DNA of 38,146 bases from a virus (IMGVR_UViG_3300030060_001692:1-38146); one strand, 5' to 3'. Positions 23,457 through 32,276 are shown, counted from the stretch's first letter. The notes: generated by a model not told the origin, from the letters alone. Made by a program: numbers and translations.

Positions 23457-26005
23457 CGTTGACGGGTGCGGGTAGTTAGTTCAGCCTCAAATTGAATTGC
23501 TTGGAAGTTACTGGGTAGGGGGCTATCGTTAAGGAACTCTATCTTGACTCTATCAGATTGAGCAAAGATAGGTACTCTGAAGTCACCATCTACAGATGGG
23601 ATAGAGTCAACAGGACTTGATCCATCTCCCATAGTACGCCCACTGAAGAAGTAGTTACTCTCATTGTGGTATTCAGGTGTGACCCTGACGTTGAAGTAAG
23701 CTGTGTCTGAGAAGATAACTGTCATGTACCGGAGTTGATGTCGGTTCTGGGAGGTAGAAGGCATCAGTCTCTGGTTACCAAACTGATCAGTAGATTTAAT
23801 GATTGGTTTAGATACCTCATATTTCATCGTGTAAGGTTCACCGATGTATACAGGTACGCTGCTAAAATCACCTTTCGCTTTGACATCACCAGCACTTCTA
23901 TCAGTAACTTCTAAATCAAGACCTGTGGCTGTGACTACATGGGAGTTGGCTGAAGGTGTGTAATCAAAATCACCATTAGAATTAGACCAAGTAGTCTTAT
24001 TAGCCCCCGCATCATAAGTGCCTGTAGCCTTGTAGACTCTCTGATCTATTGTTGTTGTATATGTGGAGTTAAGGTCAGATAAACCTGTCTCCATTCTGAT
24101 CTTCTCTAGGTACAGGTCAGAACCTCGCTTTATAAGTATGAAAAGCGTGGTATCAATAAATGACATTGAGTAGATAGTCCCACCAAATGTGAACTTAGAC
24201 CATGAAGATACAAGCCTGCGTCCTTGAGATTCAAAATACTTGAAGCAGTAAAGACTACTGGCATCAGTATCCGTCAAGGCAAACAACATATCCTCATGTG
24301 TGGTTGCTGCTAGTTTTTTAATATTCCCTTGGATGTACTTAGGTACTTGGGCAGTCACCTCAACAGCATCAAACTGAATGTCTACTTCATTTACTTTGAA
24401 GAACTGCTTGATGCCGTTGAAGGAACCTCGGGGGAAACCAAAGAATAGATTAGATCCTGAGACAATAGGTTGAGTGGTTGCTGTGATCTCAAACTCAGTC
24501 TGTGAGGTAATAGATGCAGTAAGGGGAGATAGGAACTGCTCTCCTTGGAGACTGAACTGAGAGGTGTCTGAGAAGAGGATTAGTCGGTTGGAGAAAGGTA
24601 CAGCATGTTTGAGGTTAGATACGGCTGTACCACCTACAGCAATATCAATAACTGCTGAGTCAAGTAACTGGGCTGTAGTAGTTCTGAAGAAGTTGAAGTA
24701 CTCACCTACCTCTGACATGATGACATTCTCACCAGATAAGAAGGCCAGTCGGTTCTTGAAGAACGCTAGTCCACTGATCTTGTTGCCTACAAAAGTAGGC
24801 TTAGGGTTCGTAAGTTCATCGCCTACAAGGCGTTGTCCAAACTTGAAGGCAGATATGTCAGGGCCACCACCAGTTGCTGATCCATTGAATTGACCATCAG
24901 CAGCAGTAAATAAAAAGCTGCCATCAGGTTTTCTGACCAATATGTGGGGCATTGTGGTGAAATCAAAAGAGTTTTCAATGCCACCAGCAGTTGTCTCTAC
25001 CCAACGTCCTTGGCCTAGACCCGCTTGATCATTATCAGTTTTAAACTTAACGTAGTAATCATCTACTTCTGCTTCTGGGTCACCGATTACTTTAATAACC
25101 ATGTTATTCTGAGCAATAGAAGGTAGGTCTGCAAAGTTCTCTACTTCATCTTGGATTACCTGAAGGATAGTATTGCCTTGTCCGTCTGATGCAGTGAGGT
25201 TGAAAGGTCTGCTACCAGTTATGAATACGACATTTAAGTCTGTTGATGCCGCAGTAGACGTTGTTGTTATAGGGGTATCCACTCCTACTTCAATATTATT
25301 ATCACCAGTAGTATCTTTAGTTGTGAATGAACCACCATTGAATAACTGGCGAATACGTTCTGCTGTAAAGATTGCATCATGAGCCGTGGCTGCATCACCC
25401 CCATAACCAAAGTCAGTATTACTACCGTCTGTCAGTCCTAGATCAATATCATCCATCCTCAAAGTAAGTTCACACTTTGAGAAAGCACCCGGTGATCTCT
25501 TGACCACAATCAGTGCTTCATTAGGTTTAGATGCTAGGTTTCTAGAGTAAGTTGAGACAGCAGAGTCCATTGCTACTGTCTTCTCAGTGTTTACAAAGAA
25601 GGTTACATCAGCAATAGTCACAGCTTTAAGTGACGTACTAGGTGTAGAGGTAGTCATGTAGGCATAACCTGTTTCAGGTGCACCGCCTTCAGGGTCATGA
25701 TTGACCGTTTTAGCATTACCTTGCATGTCAAAGACTTTTATAGTGTCTGAGTCATTGCCGCCATCACAGACAACAAAGTATTGCTCACTGCTGTCTCTGT
25801 TTACATGATGCACAAATAAATCATTAGGCACTGAGCCATTGATTAGCTTCTTTACATATTCAGTTGGGGGACGTTTGAGTAATCCTTCAACAGGACTTGA
25901 GATGGCATTCTCTTGTGTTTCACACTGGTTTACCAACCTCATTGAGTCTGGCTGTTGGCTAACACCACCAGTCAGGTTAGGTATGTCAGTTGAAATAAGT
26001 GCCAT
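23453..26005 (-). CDS. Tail tubular protein B (T7 gp12-like)
   Basis: The 850-aa nozzle protein of the tail tube (T7 gp12: 794 aa). Its N-terminus (DIPNLTGGVSQQPDSMRLVNQCETQENAISSPVEGLLKRPP) is the family signature. Other visible pieces are the middle FKNRLAFLSGENVIMSEVGEYFNFFRTT and LHVD-type beta propeller repeats. It starts at 26005 and shares a base with the stop of the tail tube A gene (TAATG), the same order as in T7. Confidence 0.96.
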   Translation of the reverse strand: MALISTDIPNLTGGVSQQPDSMRLVNQCETQENAISSPVEGLLKRPPTEYVKKLINGSVPNDLFVHHVNRDSSEQYFVVCDGGNDSDTIKVFDMQGNAKTVNHDPEGGAPETGYAYMTTSTPSTSLKAVTIADVTFFVNTEKTVAMDSAVSTYSRNLASKPNEALIVVKRSPGAFSKCELTLRMDDIDLGLTDGSNTDFGYGGDAATAHDAIFTAERIRQLFNGGSFTTKDTTGDNNIEVGVDTPITTTSTAASTDLNVVFITGSRPFNLTASDGQGNTILQVIQDEVENFADLPSIAQNNMVIKVIGDPEAEVDDYYVKFKTDNDQAGLGQGRWVETTAGGIENSFDFTTMPHILVRKPDGSFLFTAADGQFNGSATGGGPDISAFKFGQRLVGDELTNPKPTFVGNKISGLAFFKNRLAFLSGENVIMSEVGEYFNFFRTTTAQLLDSAVIDIAVGGTAVSNLKHAVPFSNRLILFSDTSQFSLQGEQFLSPLTASITSQTEFEITATTQPIVSGSNLFFGFPRGSFNGIKQFFKVNEVDIQFDAVEVTAQVPKYIQGNIKKLAATTHEDMLFALTDTDASSLYCFKYFESQGRRLVSSWSKFTFGGTIYSMSFIDTTLFILIKRGSDLYLEKIRMETGLSDLNSTYTTTIDQRVYKATGTYDAGANKTTWSNSNGDFDYTPSANSHVVTATGLDLEVTDRSAGDVKAKGDFSSVPVYIGEPYTMKYEVSKPIIKSTDQFGNQRLMPSTSQNRHQLRYMTVIFSDTAYFNVRVTPEYHNESNYFFSGRTMGDGSSPVDSIPSVDGDFRVPIFAQSDRVKIEFLNDSPLPSNFQAIQFEAELTTRTRQR

Positions 26006-26643
26006 TAGTATCCTGCTCCTCGAATGCTTGATCGACGATTGATGGTGTTAAACACATCACTGTGATCAAAGATTGTACGGTCAGCAGTATCACCCTCAAA
26101 CTCTTTGAGTACTGCCATTGCTTGCATCTCATCCTGCATCGTATACATATGGCCCTTCTGAGAACCAACCATACGGTCTTGGAATACTCGGGCAGCACGG
26201 ATGTTTACATACCGTCGAGCTGGCTCTGGTAACTCTTCAAAGTTATAGAGGTATACCAGAGTCACTCGGACGGCAGAGGAAAAAGTGAAGGTGTTATTAG
26301 TCTTGTCATATAGCTTGTCGCCACGCTGTATGACTTCACGAGATTCAACCGAACTACCGAGGGTTGAGATTGATTGCGTTCCGTGGGCCGTTGGATCGTT
26401 ATCAACGCGAAGGACTTCATCAGCCAACACAATTTCATTGGATGAGTTAGGGGAAAGTGTTTGATTAAAGAAGGTATTGAAATTCCATCCTTGGTTCTGA
26501 ACTTCACGAGAGATCTCAGTCAAGATGTTTCTCGCAATAGTGGCATCAGCACCCTGTTGTCCAGTGAGGCTATTAATGGGTGGTTCACCTACGGTGGACA
26601 GGATGGTATTGACGGCCTCTAATTCAGTTGTCTTAGCTGGCAT
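26005..26643 (-). CDS. Tail tubular protein A (T7 gp11-like)
   Basis: The 212-aa gatekeeper/adaptor of the tail (T7 gp11: 196 aa), which sits between portal and nozzle. The family signature is visible at the start (ELEAVNTILSTVGEPPINSL) and the middle (REVQNQGWNFNT). AAGGAG precedes the ATG at 26643. It is the first gene after the strong terminator that follows the capsid gene, so its expression must rely on readthrough. Confidence 0.95.
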   Translation of the reverse strand: MPAKTTELEAVNTILSTVGEPPINSLTGQQGADATIARNILTEISREVQNQGWNFNTFFNQTLSPNSSNEIVLADEVLRVDNDPTAHGTQSISTLGSSVESREVIQRGDKLYDKTNNTFTFSSAVRVTLVYLYNFEELPEPARRYVNIRAARVFQDRMVGSQKGHMYTMQDEMQAMAVLKEFEGDTADRTIFDHSDVFNTINRRSSIRGAGY

Positions 26644-26654
26644 TTCTACTCCTT

Positions 26655-26690
26655 AAGTAAAAGAGGTGAGACACCCGAAGGTGTCCCACC
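26655..26690 (-). terminator. UUCG-loop terminator after the capsid gene
   Basis: On the minus strand an 11-bp stem (arms 26680-26690 and 26665-26675, one G-T wobble) is closed by a TTCG tetraloop and followed by TCTTTTACTT. It lies 29 bases past the capsid stop and 12 bases ahead of the gp11-like start codon's leader. T7 has its late terminator T-phi at the same place, after gene 10. Confidence 0.93.
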
Positions 26691-26718
26691 CCGAAGGGAG
26701 ACTCAAGATCTCTAATTA

Positions 26719-27813
26719 TCAAGCAGTGACAAGCTCGTAACAGCATTCTTCACGAAGAATACCATGTCCCATAGCATACTTAGCAAGCATCAGGGTTCCA
26801 AGCCGATCCATTTGGTATTCAGATTCAACACCGAGGTCGAGGAGCTTAACAGTTCCTACAGCTTCGGATTGGAATGCAACACCAGCAGTGTTGTATGCAG
26901 CAGTTGCAGAGTAACCTGCACCTACACTGCCAGTTCCATCATGAGTATCATAAACATCATTCTTGATGCCGCTATCTTTGAAGATAGAAGTGCCAGCATC
27001 AGTTCCCGAGGGAAGATGGTTAGACTTCAGGAGACGAATACCAGAAAGCTGTGCAACTTCACCAGTAGCGATTGAACCCATACCACCGAAGTCACTGTTG
27101 ATAGCAGCGTTACCACTTGAAACTATTGTGTAATAGTTTGCTGGAGTTAGGACGCAGTAACGACCTTCAGCAGGTACGTTCTTTTCATCCATTTTCTGAG
27201 CAATACTAGCAATAGTTGTAATAAGTTCCGCCACAGTGTATGCAGCACCAGAAGCACCATCAATCGACTCACCAAGGAACTGGTTATCAGTACCGCCAAA
27301 GCGGTCTTTATCACCACGAGCACCCGCGATAACAGTACGCATAAGTGCACGGTCAGTGTGATAAGCAAGCTCACGACCAATTTGACTTGTGTAAGCAGAA
27401 CGAACGTCCCAGTGATTCTTTGCTTCATCAATGTCTGCAATGAATGCAGTTGATACAAGCATGTCATCAATGCTGATAGTACGTTCAGCGTGCTTGACGG
27501 TTGAAAGGTACTTGTTAGCTGCTGACTGAGCCAGAGCTTCACTACCTTGATCACCAGAAATAGTGTTAGTAACATTCTGCTGCATCACTGACTCACCGGG
27601 AGTGTGATACTTAGCAGATGCAACACCTACAACTGGGAAAGTTGCGGTCTTACCACTGCTGATGTTACGAGTCTTGGTAAGAGGGAGCATAAGGTTAGCT
27701 TCCTCGAACACGCTAATAATTTCTCCACTGAAGACTTTCAGGAACAGAGCATCGGCATCACCGGCTCCATTCACTTGCCCAAGCCTTGAGGGCTGTACGC
27801 CAAATTGTGACAT
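26719..27813 (-). CDS. Major capsid protein (T7 gp10-like)
   Basis: The 364-aa HK97-fold shell protein (T7 gp10A: 345 aa). Family features include LFLKVFSGEIISVFEEANLMLP near residues 24-45, RNISSGKTATFPVVG (about 50-64) and RYCVLTPANYY in the second half. AGGAG precedes the ATG at 27813. A 69-base AT-rich gap upstream could hold a phage promoter, as phi10 does in T7, but no motif is shared clearly enough to mark it. Confidence 0.97.
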   Translation of the reverse strand: MSQFGVQPSRLGQVNGAGDADALFLKVFSGEIISVFEEANLMLPLTKTRNISSGKTATFPVVGVASAKYHTPGESVMQQNVTNTISGDQGSEALAQSAANKYLSTVKHAERTISIDDMLVSTAFIADIDEAKNHWDVRSAYTSQIGRELAYHTDRALMRTVIAGARGDKDRFGGTDNQFLGESIDGASGAAYTVAELITTIASIAQKMDEKNVPAEGRYCVLTPANYYTIVSSGNAAINSDFGGMGSIATGEVAQLSGIRLLKSNHLPSGTDAGTSIFKDSGIKNDVYDTHDGTGSVGAGYSATAAYNTAGVAFQSEAVGTVKLLDLGVESEYQMDRLGTLMLAKYAMGHGILREECCYELVTA

Positions 27814-27882
27814 AGTTTAACTCCTAGTTAAATAATTAAAATTAGATACGGTTTGATGGTCAGTATCGGTAACTAAGAGTGT

Positions 27883-28215
27883 TCAGTTATCCACCGCAGC
27901 GGGCCGGGTATCTTTCGATTCCTCAACATCGCCATCAATAGATCCTGCATACCAACCTTCAGGAAGGTATACAGAACTTGCGGAACGGTTCCAACTAGAA
28001 CCATCCCAGTAGTAGACATAACCCTTTACGTTAGGGCCAAGTCTAACTAAACCATCGGACTCAGGGACGAATACGACTCTTGAACTTCCGCACCCTAGCA
28101 GCCCACCGCTCACGGTTAGGACTAGGGACAGCATCAGTAGCCGTGACCTTGTATGCCCGAATAATTTCGATAATAGGTTGTAGGATCGCAATGACAATAG
28201 TTGCAAGTGCTGCAT
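27883..28215 (-). CDS. Lipoprotein, o-spanin (Rz1)-like candidate
   Basis: The protein carries a lipobox LLGC (C42 from the ATG at 28215, or C15 if the ATG at 28134 is used) after a hydrophobic stretch (LLMLSLVLTVSGG), then a short outer-membrane-type domain. The upstream ATG supplies a basic n-region (HTRSR), so the longer form is given, but its first 27 codons overlap a 52-aa gene in another frame. Overlap of a small membrane protein gene with a lipoprotein gene is the arrangement of Rz/Rz1 spanins. The distal part (GYVYYWDGSSWNRSASSVYLPEGWYAG) is not the usual proline-rich Rz1 tail, so an alternative outer-membrane role is open. Confidence 0.65.
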   Translation of the reverse strand: MQHLQLLSLRSYNLLSKLFGHTRSRLLMLSLVLTVSGGLLGCGSSRVVFVPESDGLVRLGPNVKGYVYYWDGSSWNRSASSVYLPEGWYAGSIDGDVEESKDTRPAAVDN

Positions 28216-28219
28216 ACAT
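28061..28219 (-). CDS. Small membrane protein (52 aa) overlapping the lipoprotein gene
   Basis: The frame starts at the ATG at 28219 (AGAGGA with good spacing) and runs in a different frame from the lipoprotein. Residues 3-20 (ALATIVIAILQPIIEIIR) form one membrane helix; the rest is basic (NRERWAARVRKFKSRIRP). It could be the inner-membrane partner of the lipoprotein or an accessory holin. The well-placed ribosome binding site argues that this is a true gene. Confidence 0.6.
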   Translation of the reverse strand: MYAALATIVIAILQPIIEIIRAYKVTATDAVPSPNRERWAARVRKFKSRIRP

Positions 28220-28234
28220 ATTGATCCTCTCTAT

Positions 28235-28465
28235 TTATTTAGTTTCTTCTTCGTCGTACTCGTATTCAGCAGCCTCAGCCTCAGTCTTCTTAAGATTGAG
28301 ACGAGCACCAGTGTATCCAAGTGCAACTAGGGCAGCAGAAACAAGACCAATTACTTGCATCCACGGGCCTTCTGTAGGGATTGCTCCTGATGCAACTAAG
28401 CCACCAACGACTGCTGCTCCAGTACTAATCCAAAATTCTGTTGTTTTAAATCCGGGCTTTTCCAT
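28235..28465 (-). CDS. Two-TM small membrane protein, holin candidate (76 aa)
   Basis: The 76-aa protein has two hydrophobic helices (about 12-30 FWISTGAAVVGGLVASG and 36-55 MQVIGLVSAALVALGYTGA) and a strongly acidic C-terminus (EAEAAEYEYDEEE). Size, topology and charged tail fit a class II holin, which would form the lysis pore in the inner membrane. AGGAG precedes the ATG at 28465 and overlaps the scaffold stop. It is followed by the 52-aa membrane protein and lipoprotein genes, making a probable lysis set. Confidence 0.7.
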   Translation of the reverse strand: MEKPGFKTTEFWISTGAAVVGGLVASGAIPTEGPWMQVIGLVSAALVALGYTGARLNLKKTEAEAAEYEYDEEETK

Positions 28466-28474
28466 TTGATTCTC

Positions 28475-29251
28475 CTAAATAGCGTTTGAGTTCTGAAGTC
28501 TACGGTAGACCTCTTCTCGATATGCGGGGTCTTTGGTATATCGTGGGTCATTCATAGCTTCAACAACCTGAGCACGGGACTGGAATGTAGACCCAGTAGG
28601 AATGTTGTTGCCAGTGTCACCTTGAACAAGAGGCTGAGTAGGTGCAGGTGCTTTAGCCTGACCTGACTGATTATATCGAGCGTGAAGTCCGTTGATTGCC
28701 ATCATCATTTCGTCTTTCGACCCAGCAACCATGTCATTGAATAGACTGATCTCAGACTCAGGAAGAGTATTCGATGCCCAAGTGAGCATTTGCTGGTAGG
28801 ACTCTTCACCACCAACAGTGTCGTAGACTTGTTTAATTGATGCTTCTGCAAGCTGCTTCTGCCCATCAACATACTCATCAATGAACTCACGAGGTATGCC
28901 GGTAGCCGCAAGACGTTCCCGAGACATCTCTGAAACATCCCCGGTTGAGTTGAACTCATCTGTAAGAGCATCAAATGTTTCTTCGGTAAGCCCTGTTGGG
29001 GTATCTGTAGTTTCTTCTGTTGATGTCTCTTCACTACCTCTGGTTTGTGAGAACTCTTTCTCAAGCTGAGTGTACGCATATGCGAGAGCCTCAGGTGATT
29101 GGAACTTCTCAGGTAACCAATTGGGTCGTTCAGAGGTAGGTTCTGTCGTTTGACTTTCTTGCGGGGCTTGTGGCTCACTAGCTGCAATCTGCTCCTCAGT
29201 AAAGGCAGGGGTTTCGTCCCCTTTAATTTCAACGCTTTGGTAATCAGCCAT
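28475..29251 (-). CDS. Scaffolding protein (T7 gp9-like)
   Basis: The 258-aa acidic, Gln/Glu/Thr-rich protein lies between portal and capsid, the T7 gene 9 place. It has a disordered N-terminus, LPEKFQSPEALAYAYTQLEKE (about 45-65) and a C-terminal SRAQVVEAMNDPRYTKDPAYREEVYRRL typical of this family, whose C-terminal helix binds the shell protein. The ATG at 29251 lies inside the end of the portal gene (8-base overlap). Confidence 0.93.
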   Translation of the reverse strand: MADYQSVEIKGDETPAFTEEQIAASEPQAPQESQTTEPTSERPNWLPEKFQSPEALAYAYTQLEKEFSQTRGSEETSTEETTDTPTGLTEETFDALTDEFNSTGDVSEMSRERLAATGIPREFIDEYVDGQKQLAEASIKQVYDTVGGEESYQQMLTWASNTLPESEISLFNDMVAGSKDEMMMAINGLHARYNQSGQAKAPAPTQPLVQGDTGNNIPTGSTFQSRAQVVEAMNDPRYTKDPAYREEVYRRLQNSNAI

Positions 29252-30761
29252 CTAATTGTTCTCCTTGAGTCATTTGCTCCATCATTTGTGGAGCCATTTG
29301 TTGGGCCATCATCTGTTGTTGCTGTGCCTGCTGCATCTGAGCAAGCTCTTCAGGTGATCTTACCAAGCCTTTAGTATCTATGCCTAAAGCAAGTGCCCTT
29401 CTTTTTAAATATTCACTTACGTCAATGTATGTTTGAAGCACCTCGGGGCCAAGGATCTGTCCGATTCCTGCGAGATATGTGTCCAGACGGTTGAGGTCAT
29501 TTCCTCGCCCGAGGGCTTCAATTCCTGTAATAATCACTGGTTTAATCTTGTCATCAGGGAGGTTCGGTAAGGAACCATCAGCCTTCATCTTGTTCATAAC
29601 CAAGGTGACCATTGGCAGACTTAGCTCTCTACTGAGAATGCTGTATATACCGCCTAGTTGTCGTTCAACAGCTTGAGTAACCAGTCTTACTTCTTCAGCC
29701 GTAACCCGATCTGCATTACGAATTGATCCCTCAACGAGTAGAAATGCATACGCAAGACGCTCTTGTATGGTGTTGATGGTACTTTGTGCAACAGAGAAAT
29801 CCGCCGCTTTCTGGCTTTGCAAAACACTGACATCATTTGCTGACCCTTCTCTAATAGCACCGTTAGGTGATTCACTGAGTGTACGGGCACGGGTTGTACC
29901 ATTGGGATTGACAAGGAATAGGATCTTAGCAGCGGCAGCACTGCCTTCAACAATAGCCTTAGTTAATCCTTCAAGACTCTGAAGGTCACCAATGTACTGT
30001 TCTACATAACCTCGTCCATAGTTCTCACCGTCAACACGGGACATTCTGAGGGGGATAAAGGGTGCATCTTCAGGGTCAAGAACCCGTCTTGAACCCTCAA
30101 TCTCTTTGCCATCTACCTCTTGGAAGACTTCTACCTGACCATCATTGCGGGTAAACATACCCGTATATAGATCAATACTGTCCTCGTAAGATGTTTCCTC
30201 ACCCACTTCAGGACGTATTTCTTCTGGGAGCATGGAGGGGGATACGCTCTCCAAGAGAACTACAGTCCTGACGTTGCCTAGTGGGCATCTCTTTACAACA
30301 TATCTGTTGAGGTGAACCACACGCATGTTGCCGCCATCAGGGAAATACAGTAATGCATTGCCTGTGACAACAAGGTGTCGGACAGCATCAAAGAGTCCAG
30401 TACGTACACCTGACCGTTCAATCTCATCCATAACTGAGCGTTCAACGCTGGCTAGAGAGTCTTCTACTTCAGTCTTGATCTTAGGATCCATCTGCTCTAG
30501 CTCACGTTCAGTCTCTTCATCTAACTGAAGACGAAAGAACGGAGCATTTGGGGGGAGCAGAGACAGTAATAATGCTGCTGATAGGTTGTTCACACCACGA
30601 GCACCCACAGATTGGTAAGGGGTACTAAACTTGGTTGATGATGTGATGCCTTCTTCAGGGAGCAGACTAGGAATAGTCAGTGAACTAGAGTCCCTACCTC
30701 TTTCGAGATATTGAGTACGCTCACCTGAGCATTTGAGATATAGGTTCTTTAGTGTTTCCAT
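29244..30761 (-). CDS. Portal protein / head-tail connector (T7 gp8-like)
   Basis: The 505-aa protein (T7 gp8: 536 aa) forms the dodecameric portal. Family features include ERGRDSSSLTIPSLLPEEG near the start, YQSVGARGVNNLSAALLLSLLPPNAPFFRL (about 48-77, quoted in part as YQSVGARGVNNL) and RVTAEEVRL (about 352). The C-terminus is a Gln/Met-rich stretch. The start at 30761 shares a base with the stop of the proline-rich gene (TAATG). Confidence 0.95.
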   Translation of the reverse strand: METLKNLYLKCSGERTQYLERGRDSSSLTIPSLLPEEGITSSTKFSTPYQSVGARGVNNLSAALLLSLLPPNAPFFRLQLDEETERELEQMDPKIKTEVEDSLASVERSVMDEIERSGVRTGLFDAVRHLVVTGNALLYFPDGGNMRVVHLNRYVVKRCPLGNVRTVVLLESVSPSMLPEEIRPEVGEETSYEDSIDLYTGMFTRNDGQVEVFQEVDGKEIEGSRRVLDPEDAPFIPLRMSRVDGENYGRGYVEQYIGDLQSLEGLTKAIVEGSAAAAKILFLVNPNGTTRARTLSESPNGAIREGSANDVSVLQSQKAADFSVAQSTINTIQERLAYAFLLVEGSIRNADRVTAEEVRLVTQAVERQLGGIYSILSRELSLPMVTLVMNKMKADGSLPNLPDDKIKPVIITGIEALGRGNDLNRLDTYLAGIGQILGPEVLQTYIDVSEYLKRRALALGIDTKGLVRSPEELAQMQQAQQQQMMAQQMAPQMMEQMTQGEQLDG

Positions 30762-30997
30762 TAGGCATTCACCGATCCGCCGGATGCGTTCATAGGTATC
30801 TTAAGCATTCCCTTACCCCTTGCTGTTTTCCTCGCACGCTTCTTACGGTAAGGATTATCAGGTCGAGCCTGTTCATTCTTGAGTTCAGGCATCTGAGCTA
30901 ATACAGGGGGAGCTTTTACTTCTATCTTTTGGGGAGGGGGAGGAGGAGCAACGGCTGCTCTTGGGGGTGGCATTGCTGCTGATTGTCCCATACACAT
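30761..30997 (-). CDS. Proline-rich protein upstream of portal (78 aa)
   Basis: The protein starts MCMGQ, has a Pro/Ala-rich first half (PPPRAAVAPPPPPQK), a basic KKRARKTARGKG and ends MLKIPMNASGG. A small protein with this plan commonly precedes the portal gene in marine podoviruses, and some T7-like phages have a host-range protein (gp7) here. The function is unknown. AAAGGAG precedes the ATG at 30997. Confidence 0.75.
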   Translation of the reverse strand: MCMGQSAAMPPPRAAVAPPPPPQKIEVKAPPVLAQMPELKNEQARPDNPYRKKRARKTARGKGMLKIPMNASGGSVNA

Positions 30998-31001
30998 AAC
31001 G

Positions 31002-31184
31002 TCACTCCTTTATAAGGTTATCTTCTTGCATTTTTAGTTCGGAAATAAGAAAGTTCACGAGTTCTCGCTTACCTACATACATCCAGATTTCACGTTCTGA
31101 CCAGCTAGGATCAGGGCATCGTTCAGGTACACGCTCATTCAATGCTTGAATAAGACTGGGATCGAGTGTAGGTATTATCCTCAT
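31002..31184 (-). CDS. Small conserved phage protein (60 aa)
   Basis: The sequence (LIQALNERVPERCPDPSWSEREIWMYVGKRELVNFL) matches a small protein type that is frequent in T7-like phages before the head genes; its role is unknown. The start at 31184 (second ATG) gives normal spacing to AAAAGG; the first ATG at 31190 is too close. It overlaps the end of the preceding gene by 50 bases. Confidence 0.75.
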   Translation of the reverse strand: MRIIPTLDPSLIQALNERVPERCPDPSWSEREIWMYVGKRELVNFLISELKMQEDNLIKE

Positions 31185-31515
31185 AGTCATCCTTTTCCTT
31201 TCTCTCTACCTCAATATATGCGTAGAGAAGTATGCTGTAATTAATCAAATCGAGGATGGTATCCTCTACCTTTTCGTCAGGAACCTTATATACACCAGTG
31301 TCAATGAAGGTGATCAGGCGGGAGATCTTGTCAGTCAGTCTGACCATGAACCCCCTTTTAGTGTCCGTTATCCCTAGTCTCTCTACTCTGGTGAAGTTCA
31401 AGAAGGGGTCTTCAGCACTCTTACCCCCACTATAATCGTGATTTTTCTGGTTCATCAAGTGCCTTGCTTGACCGCATAGGCGTTCATGGATGTTTAATAG
31501 CTCATCTCTGTTCAT
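31135..31515 (-). CDS. DUF1599 / MazG-like all-alpha protein (126 aa)
   Basis: The 126-aa helical protein has KNHDYSG, FLNFTRVERLGI and a late DKISRLITFIDTG...DTILDLINYSILLYAYI, the pattern of the DUF1599 (nucleotide-modification-associated) family, related in shape to MazG-type nucleotide pyrophosphatases. It may hydrolyse or sense nucleotides. The start at 31515 overlaps the exonuclease stop (ATGA); an ATG further upstream at 31530 would add five residues. Confidence 0.8.
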   Translation of the reverse strand: MNRDELLNIHERLCGQARHLMNQKNHDYSGGKSAEDPFLNFTRVERLGITDTKRGFMVRLTDKISRLITFIDTGVYKVPDEKVEDTILDLINYSILLYAYIEVERKEKDDYEDNTYTRSQSYSSIE

Positions 31516-32276
31516 TGCTCTGGCTCCCATAGCTTTACTTCATTAGTGTCAAAGTCATAATCTGACTGGTGCATTATGCGTGCAACTCGTGCTTGCTGAA
31601 TTGCGTCTTCTTCATTCAAGCCTGCGTCTTCATATGCTTGCTTGACTGTGGCCCAGCTTGGATCAACCTTGAGTAGCTTTGCAGCAGTCTTAGGCCCAAT
31701 GCGTGGGCATCCTGAGTACCCATCAACAGCATCACCTGTCAGGGTCTGATATAAGAAATTGTAATATCCGTCTTCTACGCTGACTTCAGATATACCCTCT
31801 TCAGGTCGGTTAGGGTTGTAGTGAAGACCGGGTATTTGGAGTAGGTCTTTGTCAGTAGTAACAATCACCTTCTTTGATTTAGGGTTCCACATCTTTGTAC
31901 CCATCAGCATTCCGCATACATCATCGGCTTCAAGGGCAGGATACTCAAATGTCTTGTAAGTCTCCCTCACGTACTCCTTCATAGCGAAGAAGACTACGGG
32001 CTTCCTAGACTTCTTTCTATTTGATTTGTAAGTAGGCAGTACTTCTTTACGCCAGTTGTTAGGGCCACTCAGTGCTATCGCTACTGATGTTGCATTGAGT
32101 TTCTCTTTCAACGTAGCAAAGGCAATGTCTAATCTAAGTCTTGCTTCCTTTGCATCTGCATGCAATGTCCACAAGTCATCACCCCAGTCCACAGACTGCT
32201 CGCAGGCTAGGCAACATTCCCAAAGGAATATGTCTCCGTCAATCGCTAGGGCCGTTTTCATCATCACTGATTCCAT
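31512..32276 (-). CDS. 5'-3' exonuclease (T7 gp6-like, FEN family)
   Basis: Structure-specific 5' nuclease that removes RNA primers and degrades host DNA in T7-like phages. The 254-aa protein shows metal-binding acids in ALAIDGDIFLWE, ALEADDVCGM and VTTDKDLLQIPG, and the DNA-binding helix-hairpin part GDAVDGYSGCPRIGPKTAAKLL. T7 gp6 is 300 aa. The start could be 32276 or one of two ATGs 12-15 bases inside; none has a strong Shine-Dalgarno sequence. The gene overlaps its upstream neighbour by 38 bases. Confidence 0.93.
   Translation of the reverse strand: MESVMMKTALAIDGDIFLWECCLACEQSVDWGDDLWTLHADAKEARLRLDIAFATLKEKLNATSVAIALSGPNNWRKEVLPTYKSNRKKSRKPVVFFAMKEYVRETYKTFEYPALEADDVCGMLMGTKMWNPKSKKVIVTTDKDLLQIPGLHYNPNRPEEGISEVSVEDGYYNFLYQTLTGDAVDGYSGCPRIGPKTAAKLLKVDPSWATVKQAYEDAGLNEEDAIQQARVARIMHQSDYDFDTNEVKLWEPEQ

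Noticed and set aside
28705-29232. 175-codon minus-strand frame inside the scaffold gene
   Set aside because: It is out of frame with the clear scaffold gene, with a low-complexity shadow sequence and no leader of its own.
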